39,178 nt of DNA from an uncultured Clostridia bacterium (GTDB taxonomy: Bacteria; Bacillota; Clostridia; TANB77; CAG-508): NCBI GenBank assembly GCA_934120675.1, contig CAKOUU010000017.1:1-39178 (forward strand), read 5' to 3'. The position numbers and the translations under genes are program-made. The notes under the pieces are model-generated. The model searched no databases. It was not told the origin of the DNA and saw nothing but the letters and a program-made list of their open reading frames with translations. The number at the start of each line of letters is the position of its first letter. Within the stretch, counting starts at the first letter, position 1. Shown here one piece after another: positions 1 through 7,471 of the stretch.

Positions 1-64
1 CATAAATTTCCTCCATATCAATTTATTTTTATTATAATATAGCATAAGAATAGATAATTAGCAA
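1..64 (-). promoter_or_regulatory. Promoter, RBS and start codon of a gene lying off the left edge
   Basis: Bases 1-3 are an ATG on the minus strand with a GGAGG Shine-Dalgarno just upstream (about 10-15), so a gene starts here and runs out of the window. Behind it is a sigma-A-like promoter: TTGCTA (59-64), a 17-base spacer and TATATT (36-41) with an upstream TGC. The -35 abuts the stop codon of the PAP2 gene. The product cannot be told from one codon. Confidence 0.55.
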
Positions 65-760
65 CTAATTTTTGCTAATTTCTTTCTTGATTTTTTTCAT
101 TTCAATGTTATTATATATGTCGGTTGTAACTATTAAAAATTTATTAACAACACTCACATATATAATTAAATATGAAATTGACAATAAAAATCCACCTAAA
201 ACATCACTTGTATAATGAACACCTAAATAAATCCTACTAATTCCAATAAAACATATCAAAATACTTAATGCTATAATAGAAATCCATTTAATATATTTAT
301 TTTTTATGTATTTATAAATTAGATATATTAAATATCCATAAAATGCCATACTTACCATAGAATGTCCTGATGGAAAACTGTATCCTGTTTCTTCTATAAT
401 TTTATATTCTGTTGGACGCGGTCTTTGTAATATTCGCTTTATTACCTGATTTAATCCTGCAATAACAACTAAATTTGTTAATATTGATAGCCCTATTTTT
501 TTATTTTTTATTAATATAAATAGTATTACTGTTAATGTAATTAAAAATATCGCACCACCAAAGTTTGTGATAAATTTGGCTATTGGTGTTGCAAAGTCTG
601 ATATTAAAAATGTTGATATTATTTTGTAGCCAATTATATCTCCAGTCATTATTTCTTTATGGAATACATCTTCTGCTAAGTATAAAAATCCGATTAATGC
701 TATAAATAACACAAGCCATTTAAAGTTTTTCTTTGTAATTTCTTTTATTTTTTCTTTCAT
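65..760 (-). CDS. PAP2-family membrane phosphatase
   Basis: 231-residue membrane protein of the type-2 phosphatidic acid phosphatase (PAP2) superfamily, whose members dephosphorylate lipid phosphates such as phosphatidylglycerophosphate, undecaprenyl pyrophosphate or phosphatidate at the outer membrane face. The three signature motifs are all visible: K108 with RPRP at 113-116, PSGH at 130-133, and SR at 175-176 followed by H182 and D186. Five or six hydrophobic segments surround them. The start follows an AAGGAGG site. The gene lies downstream of the kinase/regulator remnants in the same orientation and may once have shared their operon. The substrate cannot be decided; UppP-like recycling or PgpB-like activity are both possible. 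Confidence 0.93.
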   Translation of the reverse strand: MKEKIKEITKKNFKWLVLFIALIGFLYLAEDVFHKEIMTGDIIGYKIISTFLISDFATPIAKFITNFGGAIFLITLTVILFILIKNKKIGLSILTNLVVIAGLNQVIKRILQRPRPTEYKIIEETGYSFPSGHSMVSMAFYGYLIYLIYKYIKNKYIKWISIIALSILICFIGISRIYLGVHYTSDVLGGFLLSISYLIIYVSVVNKFLIVTTDIYNNIEMKKIKKEISKN

Positions 761-789
761 TTTTAAATAATTTCCTCCTTAAAATTTCT

Positions 790-1304
790 TTATATATTAA
801 TTAGACTTTCTGAAAAAATTAATGTGAATGTAGAGCCTTTACCTTGTTTGCTTTCTAACTTAATTTCTGCATTATTCATATTTGCTATTGATTTTGCAAT
901 AGCAAGTCTTAAACCAACTCCACCAGTTTCTTTGTTTCTTGATTTGTCTATTCTGTAAAATCTATCAAATATATTTTCTTGTTCTTCTTCTGCTATTCCA
1001 ATTCCATTGTTTTGTATGTTAATATATATTTTCCCATTGTCTTTTTGTGAAAATATATTGATTTTGCCATTTTCTTCTGTGTATTTAATTGCATTGTCAA
1101 TAAATATTCTTATTAATTCTTTTACATTACTTATGTCTGCATCAATATTAAGTAAAATAATACACCTATAACTCCCATACTAAGTGATATTCCTAAAATA
1201 ACAATTAATATTATTCCATAATAAAGACTAAATTTTGTCGTTAAACTATTTCTGGTTAAATATTTATTTTTAATTTCTATTAATAATTTATTCTTGAATG
1301 ACAT
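790..1304 (-). pseudogene. Sensor histidine kinase remnant (middle deleted)
   Basis: Only the two ends of a two-component sensor kinase remain. From the ATG at 1304 one frame gives about 45 residues ending in a hydrophobic segment (around FSLYYGIILIVILGISL), then it stops. From about 1155 down to the stop at 790 a different frame encodes most of an HATPase_c domain: N box DNAIKYT, G1 NNGIGI, the F-box-like RFYRID, and a G2 region reading GGVGLRLAIAKS where the family usually has GGTGLGLAIAKS. The sensor region, HAMP and the phospho-accepting histidine domain are missing, so it cannot signal. The ATG overlaps the original 3' end of the response regulator, the usual arrangement for a translationally coupled pair. 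Confidence 0.8.
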
Positions 1305-1784
1305 ATCTAAACCCTCTTACTGTGTTTATTAGTTTTTTTATCGTATCCATCATCAATTTTGCTTCTTAAATATCTTATAAATACATCTACTTTTTTTGTA
1401 TCTCCAACAAAGTCGTAATCCCATACAGTTTCTATTATCTTTTCTCTTGAAATTACAATTCCGTTGTTTTTCATAAGATATTCTAATAGTTCATATTCTT
1501 TTCTGGTTAACTCTATATTTTTACCATTTCTTGATACTTGCTTTTTTTCTAAATCTAATTTTAAATCTGCTACTTCTATTATTTTACTTTGATTTGTGTT
1601 CTGTGTTTTTCTTCTTAGAATTACTCTCATTCTTGCAAGTAGCTCTTCTATTTCAAAAGGTTTTGTAAGATAGTCATCTGCTCCAACATCTAATCCTTTT
1701 ACCTTGTCTGTTATATCACCTTTTGCTGTAAGCATTATAATTGGTGTATTCTTTTTTGCTCTTAATCTTCTACATACTTCCATT
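1288..1784 (-). pseudogene. OmpR-family response regulator, N-terminus lost and C-terminus frameshifted
   Basis: What remains is the second half of a receiver domain (EVCRRLR onward, with TAKGD and GADDYLTKPF, i.e. the conserved Thr and Lys) and a full winged-helix Trans_reg_C domain (ELTRKEYELLEYL, SREKIIETVW, VDVFIRYLRSKID). The phosphorylated Asp half is gone, and the remaining part is read as a continuation of the upstream DUF368 gene. At the 3' end a run of seven T (1333-1339) shifts the frame. Removing one base restores the family ending LINTVRGFRYVIQE with a stop at 1288. It originally sat between the DUF368 gene and the kinase. The family binds 11-bp direct repeats, and such repeats lie at 2357-2385. 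Confidence 0.85.
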
Positions 1785-2250
1785 CCTAAAATTACTAGCC
1801 CACCAATTATAAAGTAAACAATGCTAAATGTACTAAATGATAATGGTGCTTGTGGTACTTTCAATGTTGTTACTCCAATTATAATAGCATATATTGAACC
1901 AATCATCAATCCTATTATTAAATAAATTGTTTGTGGTCTGTATTTTTCTAATGCTTTTTTAACTGTGCTTTTATAATAAGTGCAATTCCTGCTATAATTC
2001 CTAACCCAAATACAAATAGTACTGGTATATATGATAAATTGAAATGTAATATTTCTTTTATTCCTAGTTTTACTAAAAATTTAATTGCTTCTTTTTTGTC
2101 TCCTTTTCTGCTTATTAATGTGTTTAGCAAGTTTATGAATTTATCATAAAATCCTAATACGAAAGCGACAGTTCCTCCTGATACTCCCGGTACACTGTCT
2201 GCTAATGCCATTGAAAATCCTTGCATTGCATTCTTTAAAAATTCTTTCAT
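1785..2250 (-). pseudogene. DUF368 membrane protein, frameshifted and 3'-truncated
   Basis: The 5' part (from 2250, after an AAAGGAG site) encodes the hallmark DUF368 start, with ALADSVPGVSGGTVAFVLG and a following membrane segment. The frame closes near 1948, but one added base in the A run near 1970 lets it continue in the family manner (KKALEKYRPQTIYLIIGL, then MIGSIYAIIIG). At about 1785 the sequence switches to response-regulator code, so the last membrane segments are missing. DUF368 proteins are polytopic membrane proteins, some members of which have been linked to undecaprenyl-phosphate recycling. I treat this copy as dead. Confidence 0.82.
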
Positions 2251-2356
2251 TTTTGACTCCTTTCTTTTTCAAAATGCATATCTGATTGAAAATTTGTATT
2301 TTTTTCAATTTTGATGCTTTTTATGTTGATATTCTACTTCTTGTTGTTTAATTTTT

Positions 2357-2385
2357 GATTAAAGAAAGGTTAAAATTTGGTTAAA
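2357..2385. promoter_or_regulatory. Triple 11-bp direct repeat, PhoB/PhoP-box-like
   Basis: Three heptamers are spaced exactly 11 bp apart: GATTAAA (2357-2363), GGTTAAA (2368-2374) and GGTTAAA (2379-2385). On the minus strand they read TTTAACC, TTTAACC, TTTAATC. Direct repeats with one-helical-turn spacing are the classic site for OmpR/PhoB-family regulators (the B. subtilis PhoP box is a TTAACA-type repeat of the same period). They lie about 110 bp upstream of the DUF368-regulator-kinase remnants, as expected for autoregulation. Confidence 0.5.
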
Positions 2386-2413
2386 AAAATAATGAGTCTT
2401 TAATGCTCATTAT
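2382..2413 (-). terminator. Intrinsic terminator
   Basis: An 8-bp stem (ATAATGAG at 2389-2396 with CTCATTAT at 2406-2413) is followed on the minus strand by a seven-T tract. It would end transcripts from the 3047-2553 and 3784-3077 genes. Confidence 0.7.
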
Positions 2414-2502
2414 GCTTTTGATTTTTATAATAAATGTTATATAAAAAATTATCCTAATTTGTTCCATTGTTATTGGTTAATCTCTTAAATTTTTTTAATA
2501 TT

Positions 2503-2530
2503 ATATCTCCAGCAAAAAAACTGGAGATAT
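2503..2530. repeat. Perfect 10-bp hairpin
   Basis: ATATCTCCAG (2503-2512) pairs perfectly with CTGGAGATAT (2521-2530) across an A-rich 8-base loop, just past the stop of the truncated kinase. There is no T tract directly after it on either strand, so it may be an RNA-stabilising 3' hairpin or a weak terminator. Confidence 0.5.
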
Positions 2531-2552
2531 ATTGCAAAAATTATTAAATTTT

Positions 2553-3047
2553 TTACATAGTCTCAATAGAAACTTTGACATTATTCATGTCTCTGACAAT
2601 ATAAGTTGTAGTAGTTTTATAACTAATACTCTTATCGCTTATTTGTTTGTCCAATTCATACTTATTGGCTATCATTGTGATGCGGTCTGGAATTGTAATT
2701 CCCTTTTGCATCTTAGACTTTCTAGATGCTTTTTCTCTTTCCTGAAGTTGTTTATATATGACTTCAAAATTAGGATTAATTACAATTAATATAATGTTTT
2801 TAAATGTTTTTTTCATTTCAATTATACATTCTATTCTTTTGTCAAAAGAATAACCAATAGAGTCAAGTACTGTATATGATTTTTCTTTACTATATTTTTT
2901 TATCATTTCGGTTATTGTATCTAATGTTCTAATACATATATCCTCATAGTCTTGTGAATCTATCATATCTTTTTTTCCTGACTTTTTGAATTCCTCCCAA
3001 AAAATTTCATCATTACAAATAATATTTTCTTTATCAAAATATATCAT
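2553..3047 (-). pseudogene. P-loop kinase-like protein lacking its Walker A (5'-truncated)
   Basis: The 164-residue reading frame resembles the body of small P-loop nucleotide/nucleoside kinases or AAA_33-like proteins: a central strand (SYTVLDSIGYSF), a hydrophobic strand ending NIILIVINP, and an Arg-rich LID-like helix (QEREKASRKSKMQKG). The P-loop that should open the fold is absent. Upstream in the same frame are only a few codons (SNNIADIM) that look like the residues just after a GKS, then a stop. There is no good RBS at the ATG. The simplest reading is that a deletion removed the start and Walker A. It sits about 30 bases behind the MBL hydrolase and would share its transcript. A Walker-A-less regulatory protein is possible but less likely. 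Confidence 0.6.
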
Positions 3048-3076
3048 TATATCTGCAATATTATTTGATTAAAACA

Positions 3077-3784
3077 CTAAAATATAAATTCATCATTGTC
3101 ATTCAAAATAATAATATTTTCCATAGTTATTTTTTCTAGTTCTTTTCTAGTTGAATCATCCATATGTGTAGTATAAAATATACAATTTGAGTATCTTTTT
3201 GCTAATTCCGTTAAATTATCTATCCCCATGTGTGATTTTTTTCCCTTTATAGAGTTGCAATCGCATATCAAATGTCTGCATTTTTTTGCCATTATTTCAA
3301 TATTATCACAAATTCCTGAATCACCAGTAAATCCAACATACAAATCATTTTTATTAAAAATATATCCATATGCTTCTATTCCATCTTCATGTTCTAAAAG
3401 ATTTTTCTCTATTTCATAATCATTAATTCTAAACTTTTTATCATAATTATATTTAAAATAATTGTTGATTTTTTTTACTTTGTTAGGAAAGGCTAATTTA
3501 GTAATATTATAAATTTTTTCATTCCCCGTACTATCGCAATAAATGCTTGAGCATATAGCATTATCAAAAATTTTGTTTAATAGCAAAAAAGGCATGTCCA
3601 AATAATGATCTCCATGAAAGTGCGTAATTAATATTTCGCTTATTTTGCTAGGCTCTATACCTATGTTTTTTAAAGTTTTACATGTACCATTTGGAATATC
3701 TATTAGTATCTTGTCATCAACTAAATAACTTGCACTATTATACTTGGAAAAAATATTTCCGGACCCTAAGATTTTCAATTTCAT
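3077..3784 (-). CDS. Metallo-beta-lactamase-fold hydrolase (RNase Z-like)
   Basis: 235 residues with the MBL fold: glycine-rich start (KILGSGN), the dinuclear zinc motif HFHGDH at 55-60, a later GDSG, and a terminal Asp/His pair (TTHMDD). It resembles short RNase Z/ElaC-like or phosphodiesterase-like MBL proteins, but I do not see the RNase Z exosite arm, so the substrate is unknown. The start follows AGGAGG, and a strong promoter lies directly upstream. The truncated kinase follows it. It appears intact and is the only sound gene between 790 and 7407. Confidence 0.88.
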   Translation of the reverse strand: MKLKILGSGNIFSKYNSASYLVDDKILIDIPNGTCKTLKNIGIEPSKISEILITHFHGDHYLDMPFLLLNKIFDNAICSSIYCDSTGNEKIYNITKLAFPNKVKKINNYFKYNYDKKFRINDYEIEKNLLEHEDGIEAYGYIFNKNDLYVGFTGDSGICDNIEIMAKKCRHLICDCNSIKGKKSHMGIDNLTELAKRYSNCIFYTTHMDDSTRKELEKITMENIIILNDNDEFIF

Positions 3785-3828
3785 TTTTAATCATTCCTCC
3801 TAAAAACAATTTACTATTTATTGCTATG

Positions 3829-3858
3829 ATTATACCAAAAAGAACTACTATATTTCAA
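3829..3858 (-). promoter_or_regulatory. Promoter of the MBL hydrolase gene
   Basis: TTGAAA (minus strand, 3853-3858), an 18-base spacer and TATAAT (3829-3834) lie about 45 bases upstream of the start at 3784. The promoter overlaps the terminator of the upstream flavodoxin remnant, so the -35 lies inside the terminator stem-loop. Confidence 0.7.
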
Positions 3859-3866
3859 GTAGTTCT
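3836..3866 (-). terminator. Intrinsic terminator of the flavodoxin remnant
   Basis: AGAACTACT (3841-3849) pairs with AGTAGTTCT (3858-3866), nine perfect base pairs, followed on the minus strand by a T5 tract. It lies 20 bases beyond the last codon at 3887. Confidence 0.75.
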
Positions 3867-3886
3867 CTAACAATAAAATGGGATGT

Positions 3887-4359
3887 TTATAACCAATTTT
3901 TAATTTTATATTTTGAATTTTTGACTGATGCTCCTCGAATTGCAATTCCATCATCTAAAACATTTGCACCTTTACATACTCTTTTTATTTGTGATGGAAT
4001 AGAGCCCAACCCAGAACCTTCAGGTGTTGTAAATACTCTAACTATTTTACCAGTAAAGTCTAATTTTTCCAATTGTGTTATCATTTCTTGTGACATTATT
4101 CCCCAATATTACTGGTGCTCCAATATAAATTACTTCATATTGTGATATATCCTCTATCTATCTTTTTAATTCTGGTCTTTCGTTTCTTTGTTGTCTTTCT
4201 TTTGTTTCTTCTATACATTCTTGATAATTTGCTGAATATCCTTTTACACCTTCAATTTTAAATAAATCGGCTTCAATAATATCCCTAATATATTCCACAA
4301 CAATTTCTGTATTTCCTTTTTCAATATAACCAACTGCATAATTTTCATCCGCTCTTGAA
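3887..4359 (-). pseudogene. Flavodoxin-family remnant (stop codon plus frameshift)
   Basis: Three blocks of a flavodoxin_4-type protein can be read. An N-terminal block matches the FMN phosphate loop region (SRADENYAVGYIEKGNTEIV) and runs through ADLFKIE to RPELK. A middle block is EDISQYEVIYIGAPV. A C-terminal block has EKLDFTGKIVRVFTTPEGSGLG and GIAIRGASVKNSK. A TAG (4158-4160) interrupts the first two, and a frameshift near 4100 separates the last two. The first few residues of the flavodoxin are replaced by code from an SDR enzyme. The family serves as FMN electron carriers or small NADPH-dependent reductases; this copy cannot fold. Confidence 0.8.
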
Positions 4360-4560
4360 ATTGCTTCTATTGGTGCTTGTGATGGTGATACTCCTATTCT
4401 GTGTCAAATCCTGCTTCGTTCATTATTTAGCTAATTTCATTTGCATTTTCTAATTTTTTGTCTCCTATTATAATTTTCTTTCCATATCCTATTCTCCTTG
4501 CAATAGCCATTCCTATTTGGCCTGCTCCTGTTAATAATATTACATCTTTTTTGTTTCCAT
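4360..4560 (-). pseudogene. Short-chain dehydrogenase/reductase remnant fused to the flavodoxin
   Basis: After an AAAGGTGAT ribosome site the ATG at 4560 opens a Rossmann-fold start: VILLTGAGQIGMAIARRIG then IIIGDKKLENANEIS, IMNEAGFDTE and GVSPSQAPIEAI. This is an SDR N-terminus joined to the family's NNAG-like region, with the middle missing. It needs a frame correction in the six-A run just after the start (4547-4552), carries an in-frame TAA after NEIS, and a second break after FDTE. The last residues run straight into the flavodoxin code, so a deletion has fused two neighbouring genes. No catalytic Tyr-x3-Lys remains. Confidence 0.7.
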
Positions 4561-4691
4561 AAATATATCACCTTTCTTTTTAGTTAAATACATTATACTC
4601 TTGTATTTCACTTATAATCAATTCGATTTTTGGGTGCTTTTTAATAAGTAAAACTTATGGATAAGAAAGTAAATTATTTAAAATTTAATAC

Positions 4692-4728
4692 AAATGACCG
4701 AATAGATAATAAATCTGTTCAGTCATTT
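4692..4728 (-). terminator. Possible terminator of the ABC exporter gene
   Basis: AAATGAC (4692-4698) pairs with GTCATTT (4722-4728), extended inward by GAA/TTC pairing, six bases past the stop at 4734. The T tract is poor, so this is only a candidate. Confidence 0.35.
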
Positions 4729-4733
4729 ACTTT

Positions 4734-6459
4734 TTAAATATCTTCTACTAGAAATTCTTTTTTATCATACTTTGGAATAATATAGTCAGGAGTTCCAAAG
4801 TCTACTATTTCCCCCTTTTCTATTACAAGAATATTATCCATATCTTTTAATGTTGATAAGCGGTGTGCTATGCATATAATAGTTTGATTATTAAAGTATT
4901 TGTGTATATTTTGTTGAATCTTAAATTCTGTATTATTATCTAAACTACTAGTTGCTTCGTCAAATATTACAATTTTTGAGTCTCTTAAGAATATTCTAGC
5001 TAATGCAATTCTTTGTCTTTGTCCTCCTGAAAGTTTAATACCTCTTTCTCCAACAATTGTATTATATTTGTCTTCGAGACTTTCTATAAAATTGTGTAAT
5101 TCGGCTTTTTTAGCGGCATTGTATATTTCTTCGTTTGTTGCATCTTGTTTGGCTATTTTAATATTATCATAAATAGTTGAATGTAGTAATATGGTTTCTT
5201 GAGGTACATAAGTTAAATTATTATATAATGAATTTGCACTATATTTATATATATCTTTATCATCTATTAAAATGCTACCACTTTCTGGATTATAAAACTT
5301 AAAAATCAAATTTACTAATGTTGTTTTTCCACTTCCGGCTTACACCTATAATTCCTATCTTTTGTTTATCTTCAATACTTAAATTAAAGTTTTCAAAAAT
5401 ATATTTTTTATTATATCTAAATGATACATCTTTAAATTCTAATTTTCCAGTGTTTATTTTTATATCCCCTTTATTATCATCTTCTACATTATATTTTGTA
5501 TATAATAATTCATAACTGTTTTGTAGTTTTACAATGATTTCACCTATATGTATGTAAGACCATGTAAATGAAGTTGTTTGACTTTTTAAAGAAATCATAG
5601 CATTTATAAAAAATATTAAATTACCTAATGTCATTGAATTACCTTCAAATAATTTAATTGAATAAATTATTAATGCAATTAATGTGATAACATATACTAC
5701 ATTTGCTATTGCTCCAAACGTAAATTCCTTAATAGATGCTTTATTCTTATATACATTTACTTCTTGTTTTTTTTGTTTTAGATTTTTAGAAAATTTTTCT
5801 ACTGCATTATATAATCTTAATGATGAAAAATTTAATACAGCATCATTTAAAATCCCATTATATTCCCTGTTATATTCTTCCGCTTTTTTTATAGATGGTA
5901 AATACTTCTTTGAAAAATATATTAGTCTTGAAACTATTATTCCTGTAAAAAGTATTGTTGCAACAATAAAAATGTTTATATTTATTGTATATAAAACTAT
6001 AAGGCTACTTACCATTGATGTTAATAATGAAATAAATTTAGTTGTTATTTGAGTATTTAAGTTTGTAATTTCGTCATTTATTTCATTAATGGCTGTGGAT
6101 ATTTTTCCTGTGTAATTATCCGTAAAAAAAGAATATGTTTTCTTGTTTAAGTTATTAAATAGTTTTTCAGATATATATGGTGTTTGTTTTTTTACCATAT
6201 GTATTGTTCTTGTTATATTTGATATATATGAAAATATTAATTCTAGTACAATAACAAATAACAAAATAAAGGCTACATGATATAAATCCGTTACTTGAAA
6301 GTTTTCTGTACTTGGCAAATCTATTATTCCTTTTATTATATATTGTTTTACTAAATCTAATATTTGTGCTATAACCATACTTAATATCATTGTTATTGTT
6401 AAAAATTTTACTGGTTTATATAATGATATTATAAATTTTTTAAAGTTTTCTTTTTCCAT
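4734..6459 (-). pseudogene. ABC exporter (TM domain plus ATPase) with one-base insertion in Walker A
   Basis: One frame (6459-5299) encodes a six-helix ABC exporter membrane domain and the start of the ATPase (KYIFENFNLSIEDKQKIGIIGVS). The other (5309-4734) carries the rest: Q-loop at YVPQET, signature LSGGQRQR, Walker B IVIFDEATSS and the H-loop IAHRLS. The break is exactly at the P-loop. The coding strand has one extra C (window 5337/5338); without it the text reads VSGSGKTTLVNLIF and the whole protein is about 575 residues with every motif intact. As written, the product stops just before the P-loop lysine. Half-size exporters of this type work as homo- or heterodimers on lipids, peptides or drugs; the substrate is unknown. 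It is either a very recent knock-out or a sequence error. Confidence 0.88.
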
Positions 6460-6592
6460 TTTACTTTTCCTTTTCCTTTTCTTTTATTATTATAATTTCC
6501 ATCAAATTATCTTGACTTTTTGCCCATAAATATATTATAATAAATATAGAAAATGACAAATCCACAAACGTGGTTTTGCCGAAATTAGTTGT

Positions 6593-6639
6593 AAAAAACT
6601 CACACCAAACTCGCCAAAGTTACAGATGTGAGCTTTTTT
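6593..6639. terminator. Bidirectional intrinsic terminator
   Basis: CTCACA (6599-6604) pairs with TGTGAG (6627-6632). The stem is flanked by six A on the left and CTTTTTT on the right, so it can terminate on both strands. A second small hairpin (CCAC/GTGG) lies at about 6562-6573. The LysR/hydrolase remnant ends to its right and the ABC exporter starts to its left. Apart from this and the 26-codon ORF I see nothing else in 6460-6845. Confidence 0.65.
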
Positions 6640-6718
6640 ATTTATGTAGTTGCTTATCAACCCAGTTCTTGTATAGAACTGCTGCTAAGGCAATAAAAAC
6701 ACATCTGTTTCTTATCAT
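6638..6718 (-). CDS. Tiny ORF with hydrophobic core and basic tail
   Basis: A 26-codon ORF starts at 6718 and ends inside the right arm of the bidirectional terminator. The product has a short hydrophobic stretch (CVFIALAAVLY) and a basic end (KNWVDKQLHK). Small membrane peptides of type I toxin-antitoxin systems in Firmicutes look similar, but this one has no visible Shine-Dalgarno and is shorter than known toxins. It could be the 3' scrap of a longer gene. I do not recognise a family. Confidence 0.25.
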   Translation of the reverse strand: MIRNRCVFIALAAVLYKNWVDKQLHK

Positions 6719-6845
6719 TTTCTATGTTAATTATTTTACTATATTATTCTAAATTTGTCTATGTATTTGATAAATATTTACTAATTAATTTTAGATTTAT
6801 TTGTTAAGCTTATCAATGTGTAACTTATTAATCAATGTATATAAA

Positions 6846-6969
6846 CTATTTTTTGAAAAAATTGAAATCACAACAATCTCCACCATATCCCAATGTTTTT
6901 GTTCTAGTGAAACCGATTTTTTTAAGTCCACCATATGTAACATCGTCAACATCACAAAACAAACGGCAT
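6846..6969 (-). pseudogene. 3' fragment of an L-2-amino-thiazoline-4-carboxylic acid hydrolase-like gene
   Basis: In the frame ending at the TAG at 6846-6848 about 40 residues resemble the C-terminus of the ATC hydrolase family: CDVDDVTYGGLKKIG, TRTKTLGYGGDCCDF and a basic end. The Cys pair and the Asp/Tyr-Gly spacing are typical. No start codon or N-terminal part exists, since upstream the sequence becomes LysR code in another frame. It is therefore the tail of a gene whose front has been deleted. The recognition is from family memory, not a search. Confidence 0.6.
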
Positions 6970-7407
6970 AGAAATCTATTTCATTGTTAAATACTTTATT
7001 TCCAAGTTCGTCATGAGTTCCTGATACAATCTCTATTTCTACTTCTGGAAATTTTTTATTAAATTCCACTATTGCTTTTTGCATTTCCTTGCCAGTATAA
7101 TTTTTTAAATATCCTATTTTTATTGAATAATTTTTAGTGTTTGCAATGAATTTTGCTTTTTCCTGCATATCTTCTATGTTTTCTATTATATTTTTACTTT
7201 GATGATATATGCACTTTCCTGCTGGTGTTAAAGTGAATGTTCTTTTTTCTCTGATTAATAATTTATATCCTAATTCATTTTCTAAACTTTGTATTTGCTG
7301 TGATATTGCAGATTGTGATATGTAATTTTTTCTGCTGCTTCTGTAAAGTTTCCTTTTTCGACTATTGATATGAAATATTTTAGTTGTTTTAATAGCATCA
7401 TTTTCAT
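6970..7407 (-). pseudogene. LysR-family regulator remnant
   Basis: From ATG 7407 the start is MLLKQLKYFISIVEKGNFTE, the beginning of a LysR winged helix. A run of six T on the plus strand (7326-7331) breaks the frame after EAAEK. Adding one base restores YISQSAISQQIQSLE, ELGYKLLIREKR, TLTPAG and the linker helix, then the first strand of the effector domain (IKIGYLKNY, EVEIEIVSGTHDEL). At about 6970 it changes to the hydrolase tail. Roughly the last 150 residues of a normal LysR protein are missing. Confidence 0.85.
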
Positions 7408-7471
7408 CTCACTTTCGTTTTAAAGATGTTGTGGCTATTTTTTTATCGACTAATATTTAATTTTATGGCTC

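Noticed and set aside
1307..1909. Genuine membrane-bound response regulator
   Set aside because: The membrane part belongs to DUF368, the phospho-Asp half is missing and the C-terminus is out of frame; a deletion chimera fits better.
5299..5345. Programmed frameshift in the ABC exporter
   Set aside because: The break is in the Walker A and no slippery site with a downstream structure is seen; a simple insertion explains it.
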